A stretch of DNA of 64,000 nucleotides from Cognataquiflexum gelatinilyticum (GCF_024813435.1 NZ_JANAEZ010000001.1:558001-622000); one strand, 5' to 3'. Counted from the stretch's first letter, positions 43,815 through 53,651 are shown. Translations and numbers: made by a program. The notes: generated from the sequence alone by a model not told the origin.

Positions 43815-44957
43815 ATGGAGTGTGATGAAAATACGATAGTGAAGAAGGAAGAAGCCAAAGAGTTAGAAGGCCTGACGATATTACTCTCAACGGATGAAGA
43901 CGATGACCGGCCTGTATACCTTTCAGGGAATTTCAACCAATGGATAACCCAAGACAGGAAATATCAGATGTCAAAACAGGCAAAAGGAAAGTATACATTC
44001 ACCTTTCCTGCAGACTTTTCGTACCCTGAAGAACTGATTTACAAATTTACCAAAGGGGATTGGTCAGAAGTCGAAATTGATAAATTCGAAAACAAAACCC
44101 CAAACAGGCATTCTAAGAAAAGATCAGGAATACAAAAAGAACATGTGTCCAAATGGCGTCAAAACTGGCTTCCCTACCGAGCAAGCCAACTGCCACAGGT
44201 GCACTTGATTTCAGAAGAATTTGAGATTCCTCAGCTCAATAAAACCAGAAAAGTATGGGCTCTACTACCCCATGATTATAATACATCTGAAGAAACATAC
44301 CCTGTCCTTTATCTTCAGGATGCCCAAAATCTTTTCAATGAAAAATCACCTTTCGGCAATTGGCAAATTGACAAAAAGCTCGCTGTGATGTCTGATTATG
44401 GTATTGGAAAGATCATAATCATTGCCATAGAACATGCTGAAAAAGAAAGGGTTTTGGAATACAATGTAGGCAAAACATTACTTGGTGAAGGCCAAGGAAA
44501 ACAATACATCCGGTTCCTAACAGATACTCTCAAACCATTCGTTGACAAAAACTTCCGGACCAAACCTGAAAGGGAATTTACAGGTATCGGAGGGAGTTCT
44601 ATGGGTGGTTTGGTAAGCCTTTTTAGCGGCCTGATATACCCCGAGGTATATGGAAAACTTATGATCTTCTCCCCTTCTCTTTGGGTAATTCCAAAGATCA
44701 AATTTTCATTTTTGGATTTTTTCGAACCTAAAGAAACTAAGATCTACTTATATGCAGGAGGAGAAGAAAGTGCTACAATGGTCGCTCATATAAAAAAATT
44801 CAAAAAAAGACTCCTCAAAAGAGATTCCCTCCGTGAAAAAATGGAAATACAACTCAGTATCAACGAACAAGGCCGGCACAATGAAACCTACTGGAGTGAT
44901 GAATTTCCAAAAGCAATAGAATGGCTCTTCTTCAGCAACCGAAAAGGGGATGTTTAG
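43815..44957 (+). CDS. Esterase (EsterD/Fes-like) with N-terminal carbohydrate-binding-like module
   Basis: A 380-residue protein with no signal peptide. Residues about 18-100 resemble a CBM20/48-type immunoglobulin-like module (VYLSGNFNQW and IYKFTKGDWSEVE), followed by a PF00756 alpha/beta hydrolase at about 130-375: VLYLQDAQNLFNE, the nucleophile in GIGGSSMGGLVSLF and a His in EQGRHNETYW. Relatives include ferric-enterobactin esterases and starch/glycogen-linked esterases. The substrate is unknown. An imperfect hairpin follows at 44978-45023. Confidence 0.9.
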   Translation: MECDENTIVKKEEAKELEGLTILLSTDEDDDRPVYLSGNFNQWITQDRKYQMSKQAKGKYTFTFPADFSYPEELIYKFTKGDWSEVEIDKFENKTPNRHSKKRSGIQKEHVSKWRQNWLPYRASQLPQVHLISEEFEIPQLNKTRKVWALLPHDYNTSEETYPVLYLQDAQNLFNEKSPFGNWQIDKKLAVMSDYGIGKIIIIAIEHAEKERVLEYNVGKTLLGEGQGKQYIRFLTDTLKPFVDKNFRTKPEREFTGIGGSSMGGLVSLFSGLIYPEVYGKLMIFSPSLWVIPKIKFSFLDFFEPKETKIYLYAGGEESATMVAHIKKFKKRLLKRDSLREKMEIQLSINEQGRHNETYWSDEFPKAIEWLFFSNRKGDV

Positions 44958-44977
44958 GAAAGCTTAAAAAACGGTAT

Positions 44978-45023
44978 CAGGATAAATAATATTGAAGAAT
45001 TACTTGAATATTTTATTATCCTG
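44978..45023 (+). terminator. Imperfect hairpin after the esterase gene
   Basis: CAGGATAA (44978-44985) pairs with TTATCCTG (45016-45023); AATATT copies inside extend the stem after a bulge. Only a few T follow, so it is a weak terminator candidate. Confidence 0.35.
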
Positions 45024-45123
45024 AAAAATCAATTTATCTTGTTTCTATTGTTCAAAACAAAACTGACATCAGATTTTCCTAAAAAATCCTCTATTTCCAT
45101 AATCATATTTTTCCCATTTACAT

Positions 45124-46551
45124 ATGAAAATATCCCCAATAAAATCTCCTGAACAATTTAAGGGCTTGGTAGTCATCCCTTTTTTTGAAGTAGGAGAACG
45201 TGATCCTGCTATTAATTTTGAATCATACTCCATTTCAAAAAATCTGTTTTTGGGCAAAAAAGACAGTCAGTTCGTTTTTGAGGATAAAGATTCAGATAGG
45301 ATTTTTCTTTTGGTAGGACTTGGAAAAGAGCCTAGTTACAAGACAGTCAAAACATCATTTCGCAGACTGACTGCCAAACAGGAAATGCTTTTTGAAAAAA
45401 AAGTTTTGGTTTGGCTGGAAGACAAAATGGATGCTGACTTATTAGAAGCTGCAGTTTCGGGATTATTGCTTGGCACTTACCGCCTTGGACATTACAAAAC
45501 TCCAGATAAATCCCCAAAAAACTGGTCAAAGGTCAACATCTCAATATTGTCGGGAATTAAAGAACCAAAAAAAACCATCGAAAAAGCCCAAAAAATTGCG
45601 AATGCTCAGATTGAGGCTTTCCAATTGGTAGATCTTCCACCCAATAAAGTAACACCTAAATACCTTGCTGATTGGGCATCTGATGCGGGAAAAAAATTCG
45701 GTTTCGATGTCAAAGTCTTGGATAAAAAGAAAGCAGAAAAAGAGAACCTCAAGGCATTTTTGGCTGTCGGTCAGGGAAGTCAAAGGGAACCCCAGTTTAT
45801 TGTCATGAAATATAGGTCCAAAGCAGCTGAAAAGCATGTTGGATTGGTTGGAAAAGGAGTCACCTTCGATACCGGAGGTCTAAATATCAAAACCCAAGGG
45901 ATGGTCCATATGAAATGTGATATGGGAGGCGCCGCTACCGTTTTGGGCGCTATGCAGCTTATCGCAGACCTTGGATTGGATATAAACATTACTGCGGTAG
46001 TTCCTTGTGTTGAAAACGCAGTCGATAACAATTCCTTTTTGCCCTCGGATATCATAGGTAGCTACAGCGGCAAAACCATAGAAGTCATAGATACAGATGC
46101 AGAAGGAAGGCTGATTTTAGCAGACGGCCTCTCCTACTTGATCCAAAATTTCAAACCTGACACTATTATTGATTTTGCAACTTTGACCGGAAGTGCAGTG
46201 GGGACATTTGGCTATGAATGCGCGGCTTTATTTTCCAAAAACGAAGAACTTTCAAAAAGACTGCAACAAAGCGGAGAATTCATCGGCGAAAGATTATGGC
46301 CCCTTCCGATGTGGGATGAGTACAAAACTGAGATGGATTCAGAAATCGCTGACATCAAAAACTACCATGGAAAACCCTTTGCCGGTGCTATCACCGCAGC
46401 GAAATTTCTTGAGTTCTTTACTGAAAACCATCCCTCATGGGCCCATATAGACATAGCAGGCACCGCATTTGGAGATTCTGAGTTTGCAAAAACAAAGCAT
46501 GCCACCGCTTACGGCGTACATTTATTGATTAAATTGATAGAAAATCTTTAA
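45124..46551 (+). CDS. Leucyl aminopeptidase (M17)
   Basis: A 475-residue M17 peptidase. Metal and active-site motifs: VGKGVTFDTGGLNIKTQG with the catalytic Lys/Asp, MVHMKCDMGGAAT, DTDAEGRLILADGLSY (the classic NTDAEGRL with Asp first) and the helical end. It releases N-terminal residues in the cytoplasm as a hexamer. The next gene begins 3 bases later, so they are likely co-transcribed. Confidence 0.96.
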   Translation: MKISPIKSPEQFKGLVVIPFFEVGERDPAINFESYSISKNLFLGKKDSQFVFEDKDSDRIFLLVGLGKEPSYKTVKTSFRRLTAKQEMLFEKKVLVWLEDKMDADLLEAAVSGLLLGTYRLGHYKTPDKSPKNWSKVNISILSGIKEPKKTIEKAQKIANAQIEAFQLVDLPPNKVTPKYLADWASDAGKKFGFDVKVLDKKKAEKENLKAFLAVGQGSQREPQFIVMKYRSKAAEKHVGLVGKGVTFDTGGLNIKTQGMVHMKCDMGGAATVLGAMQLIADLGLDINITAVVPCVENAVDNNSFLPSDIIGSYSGKTIEVIDTDAEGRLILADGLSYLIQNFKPDTIIDFATLTGSAVGTFGYECAALFSKNEELSKRLQQSGEFIGERLWPLPMWDEYKTEMDSEIADIKNYHGKPFAGAITAAKFLEFFTENHPSWAHIDIAGTAFGDSEFAKTKHATAYGVHLLIKLIENL

Positions 46552-46554
46552 ACT

Positions 46555-47772
46555 ATGGTAGATAATCACAAAACCTTTTTGTGCATTTCCAATTATTTCA
46601 AGGGAAGCGCTTTTTTGATTGCTCTGAAAAAAGCCGGTAATCAGGTGTATTTGATCACTTCAGAAAAACTGAAAGAAAACAATTGGCCGAGGGAATATAT
46701 CGATGAGATTTTTTTCATGCCCGGACAAGATCTTGATTGGGATCTTGAAACATTATTGGTTGGGGTAGGCGGATTGATGAAAGGCGTAAAAATAGATGCC
46801 ATTGTTGCTTTGGATGATTATGATGTGGAAAAAGCTACCTTTTTGAGGGAAAATCTCCGCATTCCGGGAATGGGCCAGACTACAGGAAGGTATTTTAGAG
46901 ACAAACTTGCCATGAGAATGAGAGCGCAAGAAGCCGGGGTCTTGGTACCTTCTTTTTCAGCTCTATTCAATGATGAGGAAATCAACCACTTTGCCGACAC
47001 AGTGCCTCCACCCTGGGTATTGAAACCTAGATCCGAAGCCTCTGCGCATGGAATTATTAAAGTATACGACAAAGAAAGTCTTTGGCAGAACATCCATGAA
47101 ATGGGTGATAATAGATTAAGGTACCTTGTAGAACAATTTAAACCCGGAGATGTCTACCACGCTGATGGACTGAATCTTGACGGGAAAAACCTTTTTTGTA
47201 CAGTTTCAAAATACCTAGCAACACCAATGGAAATCTCTCAGGGAGGAGGAATATTCAGAAGCGCCAATGTTCCTTATGGCTCAGAAGATGACAATTCGAT
47301 GCGGGAAGCCAATCAAAAAGTAATGAAGGCATTTGGGATGAAAAATGGAGCAAGCCATACAGAATTCATCAAAGGGCGGGATGATGGCCAAGTTTACTTT
47401 CTAGAGACCTCTTCAAGAGTAGGCGGTGCCCACCTTGCCGAAATGGTAGAAGGAGCTACCGATATCAACCTATGGACTGAATGGGCAAAAATCGAAGATT
47501 CTGTAGTTAAAGGTCAAAAATATACTTTGCCAAAAGTGAAAAAAGGTTATGCCGGAATTGTACTGACATTATCCAAGTTTCAGGATCCGGACCTTTCCTC
47601 ATTCAACGATCCGGAAGTTTGCTTTAGAGTTCCCTTAGATTACCATGCAGGAATGATAGTCAAATCAGAAAAACATGCCCGGATAAGGGAATTGCTGGAT
47701 GATTATGCAGAAAGGTTGAGCAAAGGTGTTTCTTCGGTGGCCGAACAAGAAAAAATCAAAAAATTCCATTAA
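46555..47772 (+). CDS. ATP-grasp domain protein
   Basis: A 405-residue ATP-grasp enzyme of the carbamoyl-phosphate-synthase-like type. FRDKLAMRMRAQEAGVLVP, PPWVLKPRSEASAHGIIKV (phosphate-binding loop), FKPGDVYHADG and FLETSSRVGGAHLAEMVEG (metal-binding acidic residues) mark the domain, with an N-terminal preATP-grasp fold. It forms an amide or similar bond using ATP, substrate unknown. The gene follows the aminopeptidase by 3 bases; a peptide-like substrate is possible but not shown. Confidence 0.9.
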   Translation: MVDNHKTFLCISNYFKGSAFLIALKKAGNQVYLITSEKLKENNWPREYIDEIFFMPGQDLDWDLETLLVGVGGLMKGVKIDAIVALDDYDVEKATFLRENLRIPGMGQTTGRYFRDKLAMRMRAQEAGVLVPSFSALFNDEEINHFADTVPPPWVLKPRSEASAHGIIKVYDKESLWQNIHEMGDNRLRYLVEQFKPGDVYHADGLNLDGKNLFCTVSKYLATPMEISQGGGIFRSANVPYGSEDDNSMREANQKVMKAFGMKNGASHTEFIKGRDDGQVYFLETSSRVGGAHLAEMVEGATDINLWTEWAKIEDSVVKGQKYTLPKVKKGYAGIVLTLSKFQDPDLSSFNDPEVCFRVPLDYHAGMIVKSEKHARIRELLDDYAERLSKGVSSVAEQEKIKKFH

Positions 47773-47785
47773 AAACTTCACTTCA

Positions 47786-47825
47786 GCCTCAGGAAACCAT
47801 TTTAGATCCTGATGCTTTTTTCTTT
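47786..47825 (+). terminator. Probable terminator after the ATP-grasp gene
   Basis: TCAGGA (47789-47794) and TCCTGA (47807-47812), with a flanking GC pair beyond one mismatch, are followed by a T-rich stretch. Confidence 0.5.
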
Positions 47826-47912
47826 GTTTTTATTTTTGATTTTACTCCTTATGTAAAATGTTTTTGATTTTTTGGTTCTCTAAGGTACTTTTCAGAAAAA
47901 CTACCCATAATC

Positions 47913-48770
47913 ATGATCAAAAAAATTTCTTTGACAAGCTGGATCTTTCTCCTTTTCCAAAACATTCTTTTTTCACAGGTTGACACCATTGAGGTCTTTA
48001 GCCAGGCAATGAACAAATCACTTAAAGCTGCTGTCGTTAAGCCTGAAGGATACTCAGAAAATAACAAATCATATCCAACAATATTTTTACTACATGGAGG
48101 TTCCGGAAGTTTTTCTGATTGGCATAAAAAAACGACTGAGCCCAATCTCTTGCACAAGCTGGCAAATCAATATGAAGTGATTATCGTGACTCCGGGTGTA
48201 GGTCCTTCATCCTATTATTATGATAGTCCGATTCTTGATTCTGTCAAATATGAAACTTACTTCATTGAGGAACTGATCCCATTTATCGACAAAAACTATA
48301 GGACAATTAATAACCGGAATTCACGTGCCATTACCGGCTTGTCTATGGGAGGCCACGGTTCCTTGATGCTGAGTGCAAAACATCCTGAGTTATTCATTGC
48401 AGCAGGAAGTATGAGTGGTGTAATGAATATTGATACGAGGATGTGGAAGGTAAGTGATGAATTCAGAAAACTTAGGCTTTCAGGTCAAAAAGCAATGTTG
48501 GGGGAAATCAACTATGATTCCCCCTTCACTGAGTACACGGTGGTAGGCTTGGTAGAAAAAATGAAAGACAATGGGATCTCTTTGATAATCGATTGTGGGG
48601 TGGATGATTTTTTGTTGGAAACTAACAGACAGATTCATCAATTGCTTCTTCAAAACCAAACTCCTCACGAATATACCGAGAGACCTGGCGCACATACCTG
48701 GCAGTATTGGACCGAGGCCTTACCTTACCACTTATTATTCATCAATCGGGTATTGATTAAGCAACCATAG
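47913..48770 (+). CDS. Secreted esterase (PF00756, EsterD-like)
   Basis: A 285-residue secreted hydrolase with a signal peptide (1-21, ending ILFSQ). It has the family order: PTIFLLHGGSGSFSDWH oxyanion region, the nucleophile in ITGLSMGGHGSLML, an Asp in IIDCGVDDFLLE and a His in RPGAHTWQYW. Relatives are feruloyl/acetyl esterases and formylglutathione-hydrolase-like enzymes, so action on plant cell-wall esters or a sugar ester is plausible. Its last 14 bases overlap the end of the convergent pseudo-receiver gene. Confidence 0.9.
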   Translation: MIKKISLTSWIFLLFQNILFSQVDTIEVFSQAMNKSLKAAVVKPEGYSENNKSYPTIFLLHGGSGSFSDWHKKTTEPNLLHKLANQYEVIIVTPGVGPSSYYYDSPILDSVKYETYFIEELIPFIDKNYRTINNRNSRAITGLSMGGHGSLMLSAKHPELFIAAGSMSGVMNIDTRMWKVSDEFRKLRLSGQKAMLGEINYDSPFTEYTVVGLVEKMKDNGISLIIDCGVDDFLLETNRQIHQLLLQNQTPHEYTERPGAHTWQYWTEALPYHLLFINRVLIKQP

Positions 48771-49185
48771 CTGCGTTTTGTGATTCTTTTTCTGCTGATA
48801 TACTATGCAGCAGATCAGGGATTTTATCAAAGTCATTTACCTTGTCTATCACGAAGTCAAATCCTTGGTGGAGGTAAAGTTGCCTCAATAAGGGACCTAT
48901 ATGTGATTTGCAAAGAATGATTTTCGCCAATGGATTCAGTGTTTTAATTCTTTCGATAACCTGATCCGGTGAAAATTTTCCTGATCTCATTTTGTAACAT
49001 ATATTAACAAAAACCAGATTGGCTTTATGCTCAATTATTTTTTCTTCAATAGAATCCTGAGAGTAGACTGTCCCCAGATTTTCCACAAAAGGCAAATTAT
49101 TAATCATGTCCAAAATTTTTACCGTATTGCTTGGGGCAAAATCATAAACAATTGCTTTGATGCGAGATTCGTTGGCTTGTAACAT
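48757..49185 (-). CDS. Pseudo-receiver protein (degenerate REC domain)
   Basis: A 142-residue protein with receiver-like secondary structure but with N61 (LVFVNICYK) where the phospho-aspartate is expected; the conserved lysine survives in FVIDKVNDF, and the acidic pocket is reduced to one Asp (IVYDFAPSN). It therefore should not be phosphorylated normally. It lies downstream of a NarL-type regulator and its kinase on the same strand, 95 bases after the regulator stop. A role as a phosphorylation-independent partner or decoy is inferred. Confidence 0.7.
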   Translation of the reverse strand: MLQANESRIKAIVYDFAPSNTVKILDMINNLPFVENLGTVYSQDSIEEKIIEHKANLVFVNICYKMRSGKFSPDQVIERIKTLNPLAKIILCKSHIGPLLRQLYLHQGFDFVIDKVNDFDKIPDLLHSISAEKESQNAAMVA

Positions 49186-49280
49186 ATGAGCTATTTTATG
49201 AACTCAAAATTACGCCATGACCTAAGCCTACATTATAGTTAAAAAAGCTATTCTTATGTAGTGGTTTGTACTACAAAAAA

Positions 49281-49904
49281 TTACTTCAGCCCATTTTCAA
49301 AAACATACCTCAAAATTTCAGCATTATTATGAAGGTGGAGTTTATCCAAAATCCTCAATCTATATGTGCTTACTGTACTGACACTTAGATTAAGATCACT
49401 GGCGATATCTGACACTGCTTTTCCGGAAGCTATAAGCATCATTACTTCCATTTCCCTATCAGATAATTTTTCATGGATAATTTCAGGCTCCTCCCCCAGG
49501 TTTTCCGCGAGAATTTCAGTTACTTTTGGGCTGATGTATTTTTTACCTTTCATCACCCTTTCTACTGCCTTTACCAATTCATCTCCGGCACTTTCTTTAC
49601 TCACATATCCTGAAGCTCCGGCTTTTAATGACCTCAATGCATAATGCTCTTCTGCCTGCATACTCAAAATAAGTATTGGAGTCTTGACTCCCGAGTTTCT
49701 GGCATGTTTCAAAACTTCGATTCCATTTCTTCCCGGCATGGAAATATCAAGAACAATAAGGTCCCATACTTCCCCATTTATCTTTTTGACAGCTTCAATA
49801 CCGGAATTTACTTCTTCGGTTTTTATCTTTGGAAAAGCATCTTTCAACAATTGTACTATTCCTTTTCTTACTATCGGATGGTCGTCTGCGATCAATGCTT
49901 TCAT
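49281..49904 (-). CDS. NarL/LuxR-family response regulator
   Basis: A 207-residue regulator. Receiver (1-120) has the acidic pair D7-D8, D53 in LIVLDISMPGRNG and the Lys in GYVSKESAG. The LuxR-type helix-turn-helix (about 145-205) reads LSDREMEVMMLIASGKAVSD then LNLSVSTVSTYRLRILDKL. It binds DNA as a dimer after phosphorylation by the kinase encoded 9 bases upstream. Confidence 0.96.
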   Translation of the reverse strand: MKALIADDHPIVRKGIVQLLKDAFPKIKTEEVNSGIEAVKKINGEVWDLIVLDISMPGRNGIEVLKHARNSGVKTPILILSMQAEEHYALRSLKAGASGYVSKESAGDELVKAVERVMKGKKYISPKVTEILAENLGEEPEIIHEKLSDREMEVMMLIASGKAVSDIASDLNLSVSTVSTYRLRILDKLHLHNNAEILRYVFENGLK

Positions 49905-49913
49905 TTTTGAATA

Positions 49914-50930
49914 TTAATAAGGTATGGTTAAAATGGTTGTTGTTCCTTTACCGGGAGCACTTTGAATATTGAAATTTCCCCCAAAACTTTCCGTTCTTTC
50001 CCGCATTCCCAAAATACCAAGTGATTTTGTGTTTTTTAGGATTTCTTGATCAAAACCTGCCCCATCATCTATAATGGTGATCATTATCGATTCAGAATCA
50101 AATACCACCTCGACATTAACATGGGTACTTTTTGAATGTCTCATGATATTGGTCATGCATTCCTGAAAAATCCTGAAAACCGCAGTTGCTTTTTGATTTT
50201 CCATTGATCTTTCTTCACCCTTATATTTAAAGAAAACCGGAATACCTGCTGATTTGGTAAATTCATCTGCCTGCCATTCCAATGCTGCCAAAATACCAAA
50301 ATCATCAAGAATGCCTGGACGCAAATTTCTTGATATATTCCGGATAGTTCCGACGGTCCTTTCTATCTGCTTGAGGATTACCTGAAGTTTCTCTTTTGCA
50401 AAATCATCCAGATGGTTACTTTTTTTCAAAATATATTCAACTTCCATCTTCATCCCCGTAAGCCGTTGCCCTAATTGATCGTGAATCTCACGCGAAAGTA
50501 AAGACCTTTCATCCTCTCTGATTTTTTGGGAATGAGAATTCAGATTTCTGATGGATTCGTATGAGGCCTTATACTTTTCCTCAACTTCCTTTCTTTTTGT
50601 TATGTTCCTTAAATAAAGAATCAAAGCTTCTTCCTGACTATGGATTTTAACCTCAATCCAAAATAGATTTTGATCAATTTCAATCTGAAGCTCAGTACAT
50701 GAAGGCAAAAAATCTCTTTTAAATTCTTCAACCAAATTATAGATCAACCCATTTATTTTCAGGGTATTAAAATCCAAACCACGAGAAGATATTGGATCAA
50801 TCCCCAGAAAAAAAGCAGCTGTTTTATTGATGTAAATAATTTCCCCTATGTTATCCAACAACAAAATTCCACCCGACAAATTATCCAGTAAATGAATCAC
50901 ATCAGAACTTCCTTTTTTAGCTTTAGCCAT
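49914..50930 (-). CDS. NarX/DegS-type sensor histidine kinase
   Basis: A 338-residue soluble kinase: a PAS-like domain at about 8-115 (GGILLLDNIGEIIYINKTAA), a HisKA_3 dimerisation domain with H150 in SREIHDQLGQRLTG, and an HATPase at about 235-338 (NIMRHSKSTHVNVEV, IDDGAGFD, LGILGMRERTESFGG). No transmembrane helix is seen, so it senses an intracellular cue. It is 9 bases upstream of the cognate LuxR-type regulator. Confidence 0.95.
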   Translation of the reverse strand: MAKAKKGSSDVIHLLDNLSGGILLLDNIGEIIYINKTAAFFLGIDPISSRGLDFNTLKINGLIYNLVEEFKRDFLPSCTELQIEIDQNLFWIEVKIHSQEEALILYLRNITKRKEVEEKYKASYESIRNLNSHSQKIREDERSLLSREIHDQLGQRLTGMKMEVEYILKKSNHLDDFAKEKLQVILKQIERTVGTIRNISRNLRPGILDDFGILAALEWQADEFTKSAGIPVFFKYKGEERSMENQKATAVFRIFQECMTNIMRHSKSTHVNVEVVFDSESIMITIIDDGAGFDQEILKNTKSLGILGMRERTESFGGNFNIQSAPGKGTTTILTIPY

Positions 50931-51100
50931 ATTTTTTGTTCGTTTTTAACTGATTTCCTCTTAAGAAAACGATCTCATCATCATTGATTTTAAATGATAA
51001 TTTAACTATTAAATTGATTATATAAAGTAAAAAATTAACAAGATTAATTTTATCAATCGAACATTTATTGTTTTTCAAAATTTCTCTCGCAAATGTTGAA

Positions 51101-51108
51101 TAATTTTG
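51101..51108 (+). promoter_or_regulatory. Possible -7 box of the acylase gene
   Basis: TAATTTTG matches TAnnTTTG and lies 95 bases before ATG 51204. No TTG is found at 17-23 bases, so support is weak. The 273-base gap between the kinase and acylase genes is otherwise AT-rich. Confidence 0.3.
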
Positions 51109-51203
51109 AAAGTAACAAAAAAAGGTTTTTCGCATTCATACATTTTATCATTGATAGAAAAAGTCAATTACCTATTTTAGCTTTTCTAAAAATAAACCCC
51201 AAA

Positions 51204-53378
51204 ATGATAAAAAAAGCAATACTGATTATTTCCCTCTTTGGGCTTTATTTTAATTCTTTCTCCCAAAACGATATTTCAAAATGGCAGCTTAGGGCCCAAA
51301 ATACTGAAATCATCAGGGATCAATGGGGCATTCCCCATGTCTATGGAAAAACAGATGCAGATGCGGTTTTTGGGATGGTTTATGCCCAATGTGAAGACGA
51401 TTTCAACCGGGTGGAAGTCAACTTTATCAATGCCATGGGAAGAATGGCGGAAGTGGAAGGAATCAACCTGCTTTACAATGATTTTAGGATGAAACTGTAT
51501 ATTGATGAGGAAGTATTAAAATCAGAATACCAAAACTCCCCTGATTGGCTTAAGGAATTGATGAATGCATGGGCTGATGGGATCAATTATTACCTGCATA
51601 CCCATCCTGAGGTCAAACCCAAATTACTGACCAAATTCGAACCTTGGATGGCTTTGGCATTCAGTGAAGGCAGTATCGGAGGTGATATTGAAACCATTTC
51701 TACCAACCAACTCAAGGCATTTTACGGGAAAGAAATGCTTTCCGACCTTGTGTTGGAGGAAAGGGATTGGGATACTGAACCAAGAGGCAGCAATGGCTTT
51801 GCTATCGCACCAAAGCTTTCGAAAAGCGGAAATGCGCTGTTTTTGATCAATCCACACACTTCCTTTTATTTCCGTCCGGAAGTCCATATGGTCAGCGAAG
51901 AAGGACTCAATGCCTACGGCGCGGTGACTTGGGGACAGTTTTTTATCTACCAGGGATTCAATGAATACAACGGTTGGATGCATACTTCCAGCAAAGCAGA
52001 TGCGATAGACCATTTCGCTTTAACGGTGGAAAACAGAAAAGGAAAATACCATTATCAGTTTGGTAAAAAGTGGTTGCCATTGACTGAGAAAGAAATCAAA
52101 CTCAAATACAAAGAAGGTGATCAAATAAAGGAACATTCCATCACCGCTTATTACAGCCATCATGGTCCGGTAATCAAGGAAGAAAACGGAAAATGGATCG
52201 CAATAGCCCTGATGGTAGAAAGAGAAAAAGCACTGATCCAATCTTATTCTAGGACAAAAACGAAAAACCACGAAGAGTTCAAAGCCACCATGGCACTCAA
52301 AACCAACTCCTCCAACAATACCGTCTATGCAGACAGGGATGGAAATATCGCCTACTACCACGGTAATTTTATCCCAAAACGGGACCCGAAATTTGATTGG
52401 AGAAATACTGTCGACGGCAGCAATCCTTCCACAGATTGGAAAGGACTCCATGAAGTCGACGAAATGCTCTTGATCGAGAATCCTGAAAACGGATGGATTC
52501 AAAACTGTAACTCAGATCCTTTTACTGCCGCAGGACCCTTTTCTCCAAAGAGGGAAAGCTTTCCTGCCTACATGGCATGGGATGTAGAAAATGCACGGGG
52601 ACTGAATGCAGTGAGAGTTTTGACTGGCAAAAAAGATTTCACTTTGGAATCATTGATAGCCACTGCCTATGACCCTAAGTTGATGGCATTTGAACCTTTG
52701 ATCCCTTCTTTGGAGCAGGCTTATAGGAATCTGCCGGATACTGATCCACGAAAGGAGAAGCTAAAAAAGCCTATGGAAGTCCTTTCCGATTGGGATAGAA
52801 ATACCGGAGTGGGTTCTGTGGGAACGTCCTTGGCGGTATTTTGGGGAAACCAACTCCTGATGGAAGCCCGAGATATGGACAGACCTTGGGATGCTTATAT
52901 CTTTGATCTGCTTGCCAAAGAAGCTCCTGATAACATGAAGATTGCTGCTTTTGAAAAAGCCGTGGACAAATTGACAGAAGATTTTGGAACATGGAATACC
53001 CCTTGGGGAGAGATCAACAGGTTTCAGCGGGTTACCAATGACATTCAGGGAAGGTATGACGACAAGCTCCCAAGCCTCCCCATCGGCTATAATTCTTCAC
53101 TTTGGGGTTCATTGGCGGCCTATGGCAGCAGGGCATATCCCAATACGAAGAGATGGTACGGAAATGTAGGCAACAGCTTTGTGGCAGTAGTCGAATTCGG
53201 AGACAAAGTCAAAGCCAAAAGCCTCCTTGCCGGAGGACAAAGCGGCAATCCCTTTTCCCCCCACTTTGTAGACCAAGCCGAAAGATACAGCCAAGGCGAA
53301 TTCAAAGACGTCAATTTCTATCGGGAAGATGTGCTGAAAAATGCGAGAAAAAGGTATAGACCGGGTGTGATGGAGTAG
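51204..53378 (+). CDS. Penicillin acylase family protein (Ntn hydrolase precursor)
   Basis: A 724-residue secreted enzyme. I chose ATG 51204, which gives a clear signal peptide (MIKKAILIISLFGLYFNSFSQ); the open frame upstream adds an AT-rich leader. IIRDQWGIPHVYGKTDADAV and GMVYAQCEDDFNRVEVNF are the acylase start. Self-cleavage should occur before S196 in EPRGSNGFAIAP, yielding alpha and beta chains. The beta chain keeps NSSNNTVYADRDGNIAYYH. Members cleave penicillins, acyl-homoserine lactones, aculeacins or other amides; Bacteroidota copies are often quorum-quenching candidates, but substrate cannot be predicted here. Confidence 0.93.
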   Translation: MIKKAILIISLFGLYFNSFSQNDISKWQLRAQNTEIIRDQWGIPHVYGKTDADAVFGMVYAQCEDDFNRVEVNFINAMGRMAEVEGINLLYNDFRMKLYIDEEVLKSEYQNSPDWLKELMNAWADGINYYLHTHPEVKPKLLTKFEPWMALAFSEGSIGGDIETISTNQLKAFYGKEMLSDLVLEERDWDTEPRGSNGFAIAPKLSKSGNALFLINPHTSFYFRPEVHMVSEEGLNAYGAVTWGQFFIYQGFNEYNGWMHTSSKADAIDHFALTVENRKGKYHYQFGKKWLPLTEKEIKLKYKEGDQIKEHSITAYYSHHGPVIKEENGKWIAIALMVEREKALIQSYSRTKTKNHEEFKATMALKTNSSNNTVYADRDGNIAYYHGNFIPKRDPKFDWRNTVDGSNPSTDWKGLHEVDEMLLIENPENGWIQNCNSDPFTAAGPFSPKRESFPAYMAWDVENARGLNAVRVLTGKKDFTLESLIATAYDPKLMAFEPLIPSLEQAYRNLPDTDPRKEKLKKPMEVLSDWDRNTGVGSVGTSLAVFWGNQLLMEARDMDRPWDAYIFDLLAKEAPDNMKIAAFEKAVDKLTEDFGTWNTPWGEINRFQRVTNDIQGRYDDKLPSLPIGYNSSLWGSLAAYGSRAYPNTKRWYGNVGNSFVAVVEFGDKVKAKSLLAGGQSGNPFSPHFVDQAERYSQGEFKDVNFYREDVLKNARKRYRPGVME

Positions 53379-53407
53379 TTATCAGTTGCCAGTTGCAGTT
53401 GGCAGTA
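53379..53407. repeat. Short intergenic repeat of CAGTTGCC/TTGGCAG type
   Basis: The stretch is built from overlapping copies of CAGTTG: CAGTTGCC, then AGTTGCAGTTGGCAG, and it can fold with TGCCA pairing to TGGCA. I recall similar sequence as a common intergenic element in related genomes, but cannot confirm it here. The rest of the 273-base gap (53379-53651) shows no gene, only a -7-like TATATTTA at 53626-53633. Confidence 0.4.
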
Positions 53408-53651
53408 TCTAGACAATTCCTCATCTAACTTTAAAAAATTGGATTAAAACTCAAAAAGATAGCAAGGCGTATTTTCATATTTCGCCAAGTGCTTGATTAA
53501 TCTTTTGTCAGTCAAATAATTCTTCCAAATCAAAGTCTTGGAAACCTGTATTTAAAGAAGGTAGTTTTACCAATTTGCATAGAAAATTTAACATCAGAAT
53601 ATTTCTATCTAGGAACCAATACTTCTATATTTAGAACAAAATCAGACTTTT

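Noticed and set aside
50923..51135. Leftward 70-codon frame upstream of the NarX-type kinase
   Set aside because: Overlaps the kinase start out of frame, very AT-rich; more likely promoter region.
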